Shown here one piece after another: positions 43,220 to 51,799 of a stretch of 64,000 nt of DNA. Made by a program: the position numbers and the translations under genes. Source of the DNA: CAVQFB01 sp963711675 (GTDB taxonomy: Bacteria; Acidobacteriota; Terriglobia; Terriglobales; Acidobacteriaceae); contig CAVQFB010000011.1 in the NCBI GenBank assembly GCA_963711675.1, positions 62,001 through 126,000 of the forward strand, given 5' to 3'. Every line of letters starts with the position of its first letter. Positions within the stretch are counted from its first letter, which is position 1. The notes under the pieces are model-generated. The model was not told the origin of the DNA and made no database searches. It saw only the letters and a program-made list of their open reading frames with translations.

Positions 43220-44809
43220 ATGGCCGATCAGCGCGACATCGTCATCATCGGCGGCGGCCACAACGGGTTAGTCACTGCCTTCTACCTTGCTAAAGCTGGC
43301 TTCAAACCGCTGGTGCTCGAACGCCGTCCCCAGCCCGGCGGGGCCGCGATCACCGGCGAATTTCATCCCGGCTTCCGCTGCTCTACGCTCGCGCACACGG
43401 CGGGGCCGATTCGTCCCGAGATCGTTCGCGACATGCAACTCGAGAAGCACGGCCTGCAGTTCATCACGCCGGACGTAAGCATCGTGTCGCTCCCGCCGGA
43501 AGGCCGCGCGCTCACACTCTACAACGACACCGACAAATCCGCGGCGGAAATAGCCAAGTTCTCGCAGAAAGACGCCGCGAAATATGCCGAGTTTCAGCAA
43601 TCGCTGGCCAAGATGGGAAGGGTTATCGGCGAAGCGCTCACGCTCGCGCCACCCAACATCGACGACCCGAGCAAAGGCGACCTCTGGGGAATGCTGCAGA
43701 CGGGACGCGCCCTTCGCAAGCTCGGCAAGAAGGATCTTTATCGGTTGCTGCGCTGGGGACCGATGGCTGTGGCCGATCTCGCCGCCGAGTATTTCGAAAC
43801 TGAGTTGTTGCGCGGCACTATCGCAGCTCGCGGCATCTTCGGAACTTTCCTCGGCCCGTGGTCGGCAGGCAGCAGCCTTGTGTTACTCATTCGTGCCGCG
43901 GGAGATCCGCATCCTACCGGTTCCGCGCATTTTGCCGCCGGCGGCATCGGCTCCATCACTGCTGCGATGGCCTCTGCCGCAAAGGCTGCGGGAGCGGAAA
44001 TCCGCATGGGCGCGGATGTAATCGAAATTCGTGTGAAGGATGGCGTCGCTACCGGCGTCGTTCTTTCAACCGGTGAGGAAATTACTGCCAAAGCCGTCGT
44101 CTCGAACGCCGACCCCAAGCGCACGCTCCTCAAACTCGTCGACCCCACGCACCTCTCGCCCGATTTCGTGCAGAAGCTGCAGCACTACCGCACGCCGGGC
44201 ACGGTCGCAAAAGTGAATCTCGCGCTCTCGGGGCTGCCCAAGTTCACCGCGCTCAGCGGCGCAAGCGACAACAACGCTCTCAGTGGCCGCATTCAAATCG
44301 GCTACGAGATCGACTATCTGGAGCGCGCCTTCGACGATTCGAAGTACGGCAACTTTTCACGCGCGCCCTATCTCGAAGCCACGATTCCGTCGGTCTCCGA
44401 TCCATCGCTCGCTCCCGCCGGCAAGCACGTAATGTCCATCTACATGCAATATGCGCCCTACAAGCTGAAGGGTAGTGATTGGGAGAGTCAGCGTGCCGCG
44501 TTAGGCGAAACGGTCGTGAAGACTCTGGCGCAATACGCTCCCAATCTGCCTGAACTTATTCTGCGCCACGAGATCATCACACCGCAGGACCTCGAAGATG
44601 TTTACGGCCTCACCGGCGGACACATCTTCCACGGTGAGTTGTCGCTCGATCAGTTCTTCACCATGCGCCCGCTGCTGGACTGGGCACGCTACCAGACGCC
44701 GGTTCAGAATCTGTATCTTTGTGGGAGTGGAACCCATCCCGGTGCGGGATTGACAGGCGGTTCGGGGGCGAATGCGGCGAAGGAGATCCTGAAGGGGCTC
44801 AAGCGATAG
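43220..44809 (+). CDS. PYROXD2-like FAD-dependent oxidoreductase, second copy
   Basis: This 529-aa protein is a paralogue of the one before it. It has DIVIIGGGHNGLVTAFYLAK, GGAAITGEFHPGFRCS and LYLCGSGTHPGAGLTGGSG. Conserved blocks such as the ERAFDDSKYGNFS region are shared with the first copy, which suggests tandem duplication or a heterodimer. It starts 2 bp after the first gene's stop. Together with GcvT and PurU this fits oxidation of a methylated or amine compound feeding the folate C1 pool; the substrate is unknown. Confidence 0.87.
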   Translation: MADQRDIVIIGGGHNGLVTAFYLAKAGFKPLVLERRPQPGGAAITGEFHPGFRCSTLAHTAGPIRPEIVRDMQLEKHGLQFITPDVSIVSLPPEGRALTLYNDTDKSAAEIAKFSQKDAAKYAEFQQSLAKMGRVIGEALTLAPPNIDDPSKGDLWGMLQTGRALRKLGKKDLYRLLRWGPMAVADLAAEYFETELLRGTIAARGIFGTFLGPWSAGSSLVLLIRAAGDPHPTGSAHFAAGGIGSITAAMASAAKAAGAEIRMGADVIEIRVKDGVATGVVLSTGEEITAKAVVSNADPKRTLLKLVDPTHLSPDFVQKLQHYRTPGTVAKVNLALSGLPKFTALSGASDNNALSGRIQIGYEIDYLERAFDDSKYGNFSRAPYLEATIPSVSDPSLAPAGKHVMSIYMQYAPYKLKGSDWESQRAALGETVVKTLAQYAPNLPELILRHEIITPQDLEDVYGLTGGHIFHGELSLDQFFTMRPLLDWARYQTPVQNLYLCGSGTHPGAGLTGGSGANAAKEILKGLKR

Positions 44810-44839
44810 GGCCTGGGAGAGGAATTATCGGAAGTTTTT

Positions 44840-44913
44840 CACCACGGAGACACAGAGGCACGGAAAATCAAGAAACTCTTCGGCTACTCTGTGGCTCCGT
44901 GACTCTGTGGTTA
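44840..44913. repeat. Hairpin built from 8-bp ACACGGAG-type units
   Basis: The left arm has ACCACGGAGACACAGAGGCA and the right arm ACTCTGTGGTTAA with GGCTCCGTG. The arms pair over about 25 bases with mismatches. It separates the second flavoprotein gene from purU. Confidence 0.65.
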
Positions 44914-44943
44914 AAAGTCTCGATCTCTTCCTGGTGAGAACGC

Positions 44944-45798
44944 ATGAAAAACTCCGCCGTCCTGCTCATCTCCTGCCCCGACCGCAAAGGCATCGTCGCC
45001 ACCATCGCGGACTTCGTCTTTCTGCACAACGGCAACATCCTGCATGCGGACGAGCACGCCGACGAGGGCTCGAATCTCTTCTTGATGCGCGTCGAGTTCG
45101 ATCCCACCGATTTCGACTTCGATCTCGCCGACTTTCCGCAGCGCTTCTCGCCCATTGCTAAGAAATTTGAAATGAGCTGGCGACTGGCGCTTACGGCGCG
45201 CCGGAAGAAGATGGTCATCCTGGTTTCAAAGTTCGATCACTGTCTGGTCGACCTGCTCTACCGTCACCATAGTGGGGAACTGAATTGCGAAATTCCGCTC
45301 GTCATCTCCAATCATCCGGACAACAAGCCTATCGCGGACTTCTACCGTATCCCGTACGAGACCGTCGCCGTGACCAAAGACAATAAGCGCGAAGCCGAAG
45401 CCAGGATCCTCGCACTTCTCAGGCAACACGATCCCGACTTCATCGTGCTCGCGCGTTACATGCAGATTCTCTCCAACGAATTCGTCAACCAGTACCCGCA
45501 CCGCATCATCAACATTCACCACTCGTTCTTGCCGGCATTCATCGGGGCCAAGCCGTATCACCAGGCCTTCGAGCGTGGCGTGAAGCTGATCGGCGCTACC
45601 AGCCACTACGTCACCGAGGTTCTGGACGACGGCCCCATCATCGAGCAGGACGTGGTGCGCATTTCCCATCGCGATTCCCTCGACGATCTGTTGCAGAAGG
45701 GCCGCGACCTCGAAAAAGTCGTGCTCTCCCGCGGCGTGCGCTGGCATATCGAGAACCGCATCCTGCTCTATGGAAATAAGACGGTGGTTTTCGATTAG
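44944..45798 (+). CDS. purU: Formyltetrahydrofolate deformylase
   Basis: The 284-aa product has an N-terminal ACT domain (VLLISCPDRKGIVATIADFV, residues about 5-85) and a C-terminal formyltransferase-type hydrolase domain. The active-site features are IINIHHSFLPAF, GAKPYHQAFERGVKLIGATSHYV and LDDGPIIEQDVVR. PurU hydrolyses 10-formyl-tetrahydrofolate to formate and THF, and its ACT domain is the known regulatory part. The start is ATG 44944. Position after the flavoprotein pair supports a role in recycling folate one-carbon units. Confidence 0.94.
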   Translation: MKNSAVLLISCPDRKGIVATIADFVFLHNGNILHADEHADEGSNLFLMRVEFDPTDFDFDLADFPQRFSPIAKKFEMSWRLALTARRKKMVILVSKFDHCLVDLLYRHHSGELNCEIPLVISNHPDNKPIADFYRIPYETVAVTKDNKREAEARILALLRQHDPDFIVLARYMQILSNEFVNQYPHRIINIHHSFLPAFIGAKPYHQAFERGVKLIGATSHYVTEVLDDGPIIEQDVVRISHRDSLDDLLQKGRDLEKVVLSRGVRWHIENRILLYGNKTVVFD

Positions 45799-45926
45799 GC
45801 CGACGCTTCCCTCCCCACCCCCTATAGGTTGTTGCCAGGAAGTAACTTGCACGAAGGTACGCTTTCGTCTTAACTACACGTTAACCTTTGAAATATGCCT
45901 GATTTTCAGGCCGGCGGGAGCCGCTC

Positions 45927-47432
45927 TTGGTCGAAGATCCGAAGTGGGAACTTGCCATTCTGGCCACTGTGCAAGGCTTCTACGAGAAGCTCCTGCAAGA
46001 GTCCCTTGGCGGGGAAGTGCCTGTCCCTCAGGGACTTGAAGCCATTTCTCTGCAGCAGGACGAAGGCGACGTCCACCAAACCCTCGACAAGATGCGCCGC
46101 TGGCTTCGGCTTCTCGATATGGCCATTACCCCGGCCATGTTGCGCCGCGCCTTCACCCCCGACACCGACGCCGAAATAGCAGAGGCCATGCTTCGCTACT
46201 TCGTGCGCAAGAAAGATCAGACCGACGTAACCCGGGACAAGACCGACATGGTCGCTACGTTCCTCTACCGCCATCCCCGTGTGCCCGGCCAGTGGGAGCA
46301 GCGCGGTTACGGCCTGGACGGCGCTTTGCCGCTAGCGCCCTTTGAGATTGCCTTGATAGAAATTCTTGCCGATACGGACGTCCCCTCGCTGCCTGAGGAA
46401 CACGTTCAGCTTCTGCGGCGTTTCGACCCGTTGCAGGACGAGGCCGAAAAGTTCCACGACTTCAATGCTCTGATGGAAGCGGGCATCATTACCCGGGTCC
46501 GCGAGCTGAAGCAGTTGCTCGATGCTTCCTTCTTCCACCCCGGCGTCCTCGCCACCATCGCTCCGTACAACGCAAGCTTTGGCAAGAAATTCGATGAACT
46601 GTTTCAGGCCGCGGCGGGAGAAATCAAGAATTTTGCAGAGGCTTTGGAGGAGCAGGGTGGCAGCATCCTGGGCAATGTGGATGGGATCGACGTAACGGTA
46701 GAGCACGTCGCCGCACTCGACCGCGAAGCCCTGCTGAAATCGGATTACGCGACGGCCCTCGAGAAGTTCCTGCGCGTTTCCAAGCTCAAGAAAGCTTTAG
46801 ACCGGCGTCCGCCCATCAGGCGCGTCGCCAAGCCGGCACAGCCGGTTGCGGTCATGCCGACCCGCGCGGGAGGCGGAGCGGCCGCTGCGGCCAAGCCTGC
46901 GCTCGCGAAACCAGCACGAGTTCCCAGAGTTGTGGCATCGGCCGCCACGCAACAGCAACTGACGATGGAAGAAACCAAGCTTCGGCGCGTGGAAGAATCC
47001 GTGCGAGTTTTCGTTCGCGTTGCGGACCCGAAGTTTCGTCAGGTTGTCCCCATGCGCTTCTTCAACCTGATGTTGACGCCGGCGGAAGCGGACGCCTACT
47101 GTGCCGACTATATCGACGAGAAGAGTCCCCGCGCCGACGTGGCCCGTGCGCTTCTGAGGATCGTTGCCACGGTTGCCCGCATGAGCACGGAAATCGAAGA
47201 ACTCAAGCGCTCGCACAACTCACCGTCACTGTGGAAGCTGCACGCGGACTCATTGGTGGTGCTGCTCGAAGTCGCGCGTAGAACGACAGAAAGCGGCTCT
47301 CAAACTCTCGCCAAAACTGACGACCCGGCGCTGTCCGACTCTCTCGAGGCTTCTTTGCAGAAACTACGCGAGCGCGCGGACCTTGTTGTGCGGGTGCTGG
47401 CTCACGCACAATCGGAAGACGACGTTCTGTAA
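45927..47432 (+). CDS. Large helical protein of unknown function
   Basis: The 501-aa product (TTG start at 45927, with GGGAG upstream) is almost entirely helical. It has charged leucine-rich stretches throughout and an Ala/Pro-rich linker at about residues 295-345 (VMPTRAGGGAAAAAKPALAK). Recognisable segments include YFVRKKDQTDVTRDKTDMVA and MRFFNLMLTPAEADAYCADY. There is no signal peptide or transmembrane helix, so it is likely cytoplasmic. I do not recognise a family. It is flanked by purU and, convergently, RNase E/G. Confidence 0.65.
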   Translation: MVEDPKWELAILATVQGFYEKLLQESLGGEVPVPQGLEAISLQQDEGDVHQTLDKMRRWLRLLDMAITPAMLRRAFTPDTDAEIAEAMLRYFVRKKDQTDVTRDKTDMVATFLYRHPRVPGQWEQRGYGLDGALPLAPFEIALIEILADTDVPSLPEEHVQLLRRFDPLQDEAEKFHDFNALMEAGIITRVRELKQLLDASFFHPGVLATIAPYNASFGKKFDELFQAAAGEIKNFAEALEEQGGSILGNVDGIDVTVEHVAALDREALLKSDYATALEKFLRVSKLKKALDRRPPIRRVAKPAQPVAVMPTRAGGGAAAAAKPALAKPARVPRVVASAATQQQLTMEETKLRRVEESVRVFVRVADPKFRQVVPMRFFNLMLTPAEADAYCADYIDEKSPRADVARALLRIVATVARMSTEIEELKRSHNSPSLWKLHADSLVVLLEVARRTTESGSQTLAKTDDPALSDSLEASLQKLRERADLVVRVLAHAQSEDDVL

Positions 47433-47505
47433 TCCCAAACGCTAATCAGATCCGGTTTCTCGCGGAAGGATGCTGGTCGTGTCTGAGTTCCTCTCTAGAT
47501 GGGGC

Positions 47506-47535
47506 AAAAAAAGACGGGCATGAATCCCGTCTTTC
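47506..47535 (-). terminator. Rho-independent terminator of the RNase E/G gene
   Basis: Read on the minus strand: AAGACGGG, loop ATTCATG, CCCGTCTT, followed by a run of T. This is a classic intrinsic terminator for the minus-strand gene that ends at 47574. Confidence 0.85.
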
Positions 47536-47544
47536 GGAACCGTT

Positions 47545-47576
47545 GGCTCTAGCTAAAAGCCAACAGCTAATAGCTA
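47545..47576. repeat. Heptad array at the end of the RNase E/G gene
   Basis: GGCTCTA, GCTAAAA, GCCAACA, GCTAATA, GCTAG run in register into the minus-strand stop codon at 47574-47576. Confidence 0.75.
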
Positions 47577-50270
47577 GTTGATATCGAACTGCTCCTGGTG
47601 CAGCGCCGGATCTGACTTGATGATGATCGTCTTCTTCGTCAGCTCCTCCATCTCATTCAACCATTTACCGTTGTTGTTCTTGAGCACCTTGGCTACGTCG
47701 GGATTCACGCGCAACATCACGTCCGCGTGGTCGAGATGTTTCGCGATCTTCCGCATTTCGACGTAGATCTCGTTGCATACGGTCGCAACCGACTTCACAA
47801 AGCCGGTGCTCGTGCAATACGGGCACGGCGATCCAATGGTTCGCTCCAAGGATTGCTTCACCCGCTTCCGCGTGATCGCGACCAGCCCGAAATCATTGAA
47901 CTGGAGCACCTTCGAGGGCGCCCGATCGCTGCGCAGGGCCTCTTCCAGGGCCTGCATCACCTTCTGCCGGTTGCGACGCTCATCCATGTCGATGAAGTCG
48001 ATGATGATGATGCCGCCCAGGTCGCGCAGCCGTATCTGGCGCACGATCTCCTTGATGGCGTCCACGTTGGTCTTCACGATCGTGTCTTCCAGGCGGGCCG
48101 TCTTGCCCACGTACTTGCCTGTGTTGACGTCGATCGCTACCAGCGCTTCCGTCTGGTTGATCACGATGTAGCCACCGCTCTTGAGCCAGACTTTGGACTT
48201 CAAAGCCTTGTTGATTTCCTCCGAGAGGCCGAACTGGTCAAACAACGGCGTCTCTTTTGTGTACAGCTTTACGCGCCGCACCAAGGCAGGCTGGAAGCGA
48301 TTGGCAAACCGCAGAATGCGCTCGTACTCCTCGTCGCTATCGACCCAGATCGCCGAGAAATCTGATGTCACCTGGTCGCGCAGCACTCGCTCGACGACAT
48401 TTAGGTCGTGATAGATCAACGCCGGCGATTTGCCATTGTCGGCGCGATTCTTGATCTCTGACCACAAGCCCTTCAGGAATCGAATATCGGCCCTGAGTTC
48501 CTCTTCCGCCGCGCCCTGCGCCGCCGTCCGCACAATGAAGCCACCGTGCCCGTTCTCGCGCTCGCTCATCACGATCCGCTTGAGCCGCTGGCGCTCTTCT
48601 TCCGAGGATATCTTGCGCGAAACTCCGGTGTGATTCACCGTCGGCATGTAAACCAGGAAACGTCCCGGCAGCGCGATGTGACTTGTGATGCGGGCGCCTT
48701 TTTTCCCGATCGGTTCCTTGGCAATCTGCACCAGGATTTCCTGTCCCTCTTTCAGCAGGTCGGTGATCTGGGGCAGAGGTTGCGAGTTCTGGCGCGAGGA
48801 TGGCTTGAACCGACGTCCTCCGCGCCGCCCCCGCCTGCGATCGAAGCTTGGGCGCTGCGCTCTCTGCGTGTATGCTGCGGTGCCCGCAGGAGCCCGAACT
48901 TCAGCGCGTCCTTCGACGCCCTCGCTCACCTCGCCGCTCACCAGAGCCTCGGCTTCCGCCTGAGCCTGCTCGATTTCAGCTTCGGCCTCGTCGGCTTCAT
49001 CGGCTTCTTCTTCCGCCTCGTTGCCGATCTCGGCTTCACCTGCCGCTTCTACGGGTGTAGCGTGCTCGAGTTGCTCTCCGTGCGCAACTGCGTCATGCGT
49101 TGCCGCCTGATGCTGATGCTGATCTCCCGCCGCGTGGGTTTCTTCTTCCAACTCCTCGAAAGCCGAATCCTCTTCGAGTTCTTCAACGTAGGAGGCCAGA
49201 TCCGCCTCTTCCTCTTCGATCTCCTCCTCTTCCAGCGTGCCAGCGCCACCGAAGGCCGACGCCGGTGATTTCGCAGAACTCGCTTCGGCTTGTGGTGCTG
49301 GCGGCGCGGCTGTCTGCTCGGTCGGCTCAGGCTCAGCGGCGCTCCCGCCAAAAACCGCAGCCACATTCATGCGCTCTACGCGGGCATGCTCCTGCTCCCA
49401 GGCAGCGTGCTCGGCTTCCTCATGCTCGTCATGAGCGTCGCGGAAATCTCCATGTTGTTCTTGAAGAGGCTCGGCTTCTCGTTTGGCGAAAAACGGTTCG
49501 TCTTCCGGGAACGTCTGCGCGACTGGCGCGGCCAGCGATTCTTCCGAACCCAGAGCCCGCGACTCCCCATCCGCCTGCGCTTCAGCCACAGGTGGCTTGG
49601 GTGTTTGTCTTTGGTACTTGGAGATCGATTCGCCCGGCAAAATGATCGGCTGGTAACCGGGAGGCGGACCGAACTCCGAACTTCGACTGGGTGCGCTCGT
49701 CTCCTGCACCGGACGAGCGAACCTCGGCTCCGGCGCGCTCTCTCCTCGACGTCCGCGGCGACGACGGCGTCCCCGCCAGCCGCCGCGATCTCCCCGATCG
49801 CGCGACTGACCTTCATTGCTGGACCTGAAGTTGCCCTGGGTATTAAAGGTGTTACCGGAACCTCCGGGCGCTGCTGCGGCATGGGCCGCCAATTCCTGAT
49901 TGCCCGTTTCAGGCTCCATCTCCTCTTCCACGGCCGCGGGCTCGGCGACTGCCGCTTGCGCATCGCCCGCATATTGAGGTCCCGATTCCTGCACGGCACG
50001 AGGGGTAGGCACCACCTCATCCATGTCTTCCTCGTGCTCGCTCAGTTCCATGAAGTCAGAAACGTAGAGGAATGCGTCGCGTTCCAGGCCGATGTCGACG
50101 AATGCCGACTGCATGCCGGGGAGCACTCGTGTGACTCTTCCTTTGTAGATGGATCCTGCCAGGGTGTATTCGTTTTCGCGTTCCAGGTAAACTTCGGCTA
50201 GTTGATCGTCCTCCACCATCCCCACTTTGGTTTCGTGAGGAGTAGAAGACACAAACAATTCTTTTGTCAT
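47574..50270 (-). CDS. Ribonuclease E/G with a large disordered insert in its S1 domain
   Basis: The 898-aa product has a split S1 domain: AGSIYKGRVTRVLPGMQSAF at about residues 38-75 and then, after a 425-residue insert, ILVQIAKEPIGKKGARITSH. The insert (about 76-500, 48770-50045) is rich in Glu, Ala and Arg/Gly, including GGWRGRRRRRGRRG, and is probably disordered. The catalytic part is intact: VAIDVNTGKY and GGIIIIDFIDMD supply the metal aspartates, and GSPCPYCTSTG the zinc link. It should initiate mRNA decay and rRNA processing. The insert may recruit degradosome partners. Confidence 0.92.
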   Translation of the reverse strand: MTKELFVSSTPHETKVGMVEDDQLAEVYLERENEYTLAGSIYKGRVTRVLPGMQSAFVDIGLERDAFLYVSDFMELSEHEEDMDEVVPTPRAVQESGPQYAGDAQAAVAEPAAVEEEMEPETGNQELAAHAAAAPGGSGNTFNTQGNFRSSNEGQSRDRGDRGGWRGRRRRRGRRGESAPEPRFARPVQETSAPSRSSEFGPPPGYQPIILPGESISKYQRQTPKPPVAEAQADGESRALGSEESLAAPVAQTFPEDEPFFAKREAEPLQEQHGDFRDAHDEHEEAEHAAWEQEHARVERMNVAAVFGGSAAEPEPTEQTAAPPAPQAEASSAKSPASAFGGAGTLEEEEIEEEEADLASYVEELEEDSAFEELEEETHAAGDQHQHQAATHDAVAHGEQLEHATPVEAAGEAEIGNEAEEEADEADEAEAEIEQAQAEAEALVSGEVSEGVEGRAEVRAPAGTAAYTQRAQRPSFDRRRGRRGGRRFKPSSRQNSQPLPQITDLLKEGQEILVQIAKEPIGKKGARITSHIALPGRFLVYMPTVNHTGVSRKISSEEERQRLKRIVMSERENGHGGFIVRTAAQGAAEEELRADIRFLKGLWSEIKNRADNGKSPALIYHDLNVVERVLRDQVTSDFSAIWVDSDEEYERILRFANRFQPALVRRVKLYTKETPLFDQFGLSEEINKALKSKVWLKSGGYIVINQTEALVAIDVNTGKYVGKTARLEDTIVKTNVDAIKEIVRQIRLRDLGGIIIIDFIDMDERRNRQKVMQALEEALRSDRAPSKVLQFNDFGLVAITRKRVKQSLERTIGSPCPYCTSTGFVKSVATVCNEIYVEMRKIAKHLDHADVMLRVNPDVAKVLKNNNGKWLNEMEELTKKTIIIKSDPALHQEQFDIN

Positions 50271-50658
50271 GCTATCGGACTCCGGTTCTGCCGCCCCACA
50301 GCGACAGAGTTCACCGGGTCAGAGGTGGAGGAGAGCGGGAGGATCGAGGTGTGCGATCAGGGCCGGTCCAGACGCAGAACGGCATGGTCCCTGGAGCCTG
50401 CTCCGGGACCGAGTCCATTGCGGAAGCTTTGGAATCTTTTGCACTTATCGCATGTCGCGCTTGCCCAGGTTTGTGACCGCTCTCTCAAAGAGTGAGGGGG
50501 CCGTTACCCGCCCGGCAGCGCTTAGCTTCAATCCTGCCCGGCCTGAACTCCTTCTGGCCGGTGAGTGCCCTTCTTAACGCGAGGGCGATCGTAATCTTGG
50601 TTTCAGGGCCACGCTTTATGGCAAGCGGGGCGTTCCACCTTGCCGTCCCCGTCCCGGA
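50271..50658. other. Leader region upstream of RNase E/G
   Basis: The 388 bp between rodA (ending at 50659) and the RNase start holds CTCTCAAAGAGTGAG, a small hairpin, and several G/C-rich runs. RNase E leaders elsewhere carry autoregulatory hairpins. Nothing specific is recognised here. Confidence 0.4.
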
Positions 50659-51750
50659 TCAGTTCACAAACCGGCGCATGCGGATGTTCATCACCAATCC
50701 CAGCGCCAAAAACATAAACAGGACGGAAGACCCGCCATAACTCATGAGTGGCAAGGGTATTCCAGTGACCGGCATAAAGCCGACCACCATGCCGACGTTG
50801 ACCAGGATATGAAAGCTAAGCACAGCTACCACACCCATCACCACAAACGCGCCGGCGCGGTCGGGCGCCGTTTGCGCGTTCTGTGTCAAACGCATCAGCA
50901 CTATAAAGTATAGCAGCAGAACGCCTAAAGCACCTACAAAACCGTGCTCTTCGGCGAAAGCCGCAAAGATGAAATCGGTTTGGGGCACAGGTAAAAACGC
51001 CAGGTGGGTTTGCGACCCCTCAGTGCTTCCCCAAAGCCCTCCCGATCCGACCGCAATTAACGACTGGTTAACCTGATAGCCGGAGCCTTGCCGGTCCGCC
51101 TCAGGATTCATGAAACTGCTCAGACGCTCCCGCTGGTAGGGGTGAAGAACTTTCAACCAGGCCACCGGAAGCATCATGCCTGCTAATAACACAACGATTA
51201 ATGCCTGCTTCGCACGCACCCCTCCCAGGAACAAGCCCATCAGCGCAATGGGCATGTAGGTAAGGGCCGTGCCCATGTCCGGCTGGGCTAGCACCATGAG
51301 CATGGGCACGCCGACGATCGCTCCCGCCTTTATGAAGTCCGACCAGGAGAGTTCTTTCTGATGATGCAGGTTCGCAAAATACTTGGCCACAGCCAGTATC
51401 AGGATCAGCTTCACCCATTCCGAAGGCTGGAAGTGCTGCCCACCCGGCATCTTGATCCAGCGCCTGGCGCCCAGGTACTTCTGCCCGAAGATGATTACCG
51501 ACATCAGTGAAGTGATCGAGGCGATATATAACCAGTGAATCTTATCCAGCAGAGCCTGGTAGTTCAGCAGGCTGAGCAGGAACATCGCGCCGACACCGCC
51601 CGCGATCCAATAGACCTGACGGATGTGAGCGCCGGCAAACTTAGTGTGTTCGGTGGCACTGTGGATCTCCATCACCCCCAGACCACAGATCATGAGGACG
51701 AAGATCAGCAGCAGCCAGTCGAAGTCTCGAAATGAAACGTATCTGGACAT
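50659..51750 (-). CDS. rodA: Rod-shape SEDS peptidoglycan glycosyltransferase
   Basis: The 363-aa product is a ten-helix SEDS protein with LGARRWIKMPGGQHFQPSEW, MVLAQPDMGTALTY, HPYQRERLSSFMNPEADRQG, FIFAAFAEEHGFVG and the C-terminal PLPLMSYGGSSVLF. It polymerises glycan strands together with its class B PBP partner during cell elongation. The frame is intact, unlike the next genes in the cluster. It starts just after a heptad array that follows the mrdA stop codon. Confidence 0.95.
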   Translation of the reverse strand: MSRYVSFRDFDWLLLIFVLMICGLGVMEIHSATEHTKFAGAHIRQVYWIAGGVGAMFLLSLLNYQALLDKIHWLYIASITSLMSVIIFGQKYLGARRWIKMPGGQHFQPSEWVKLILILAVAKYFANLHHQKELSWSDFIKAGAIVGVPMLMVLAQPDMGTALTYMPIALMGLFLGGVRAKQALIVVLLAGMMLPVAWLKVLHPYQRERLSSFMNPEADRQGSGYQVNQSLIAVGSGGLWGSTEGSQTHLAFLPVPQTDFIFAAFAEEHGFVGALGVLLLYFIVLMRLTQNAQTAPDRAGAFVVMGVVAVLSFHILVNVGMVVGFMPVTGIPLPLMSYGGSSVLFMFLALGLVMNIRMRRFVN

Positions 51751-51799
51751 CAGCTTTTGGCTCTTAGCTAGTTCTCAGTTCTCTCTGTACTCGGTACTG
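51751..51799. repeat. Heptad array between mrdA and rodA
   Basis: Read on the minus strand it runs from the mrdA stop to the rodA start in 7-bp units: CAGTACC, GAGTACA, GAGAGAA, CTGAGAA, CTAGCTA, AGAGCCA, AAAGCTG, then ATG. The array fills the whole intergenic gap. Confidence 0.85.
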
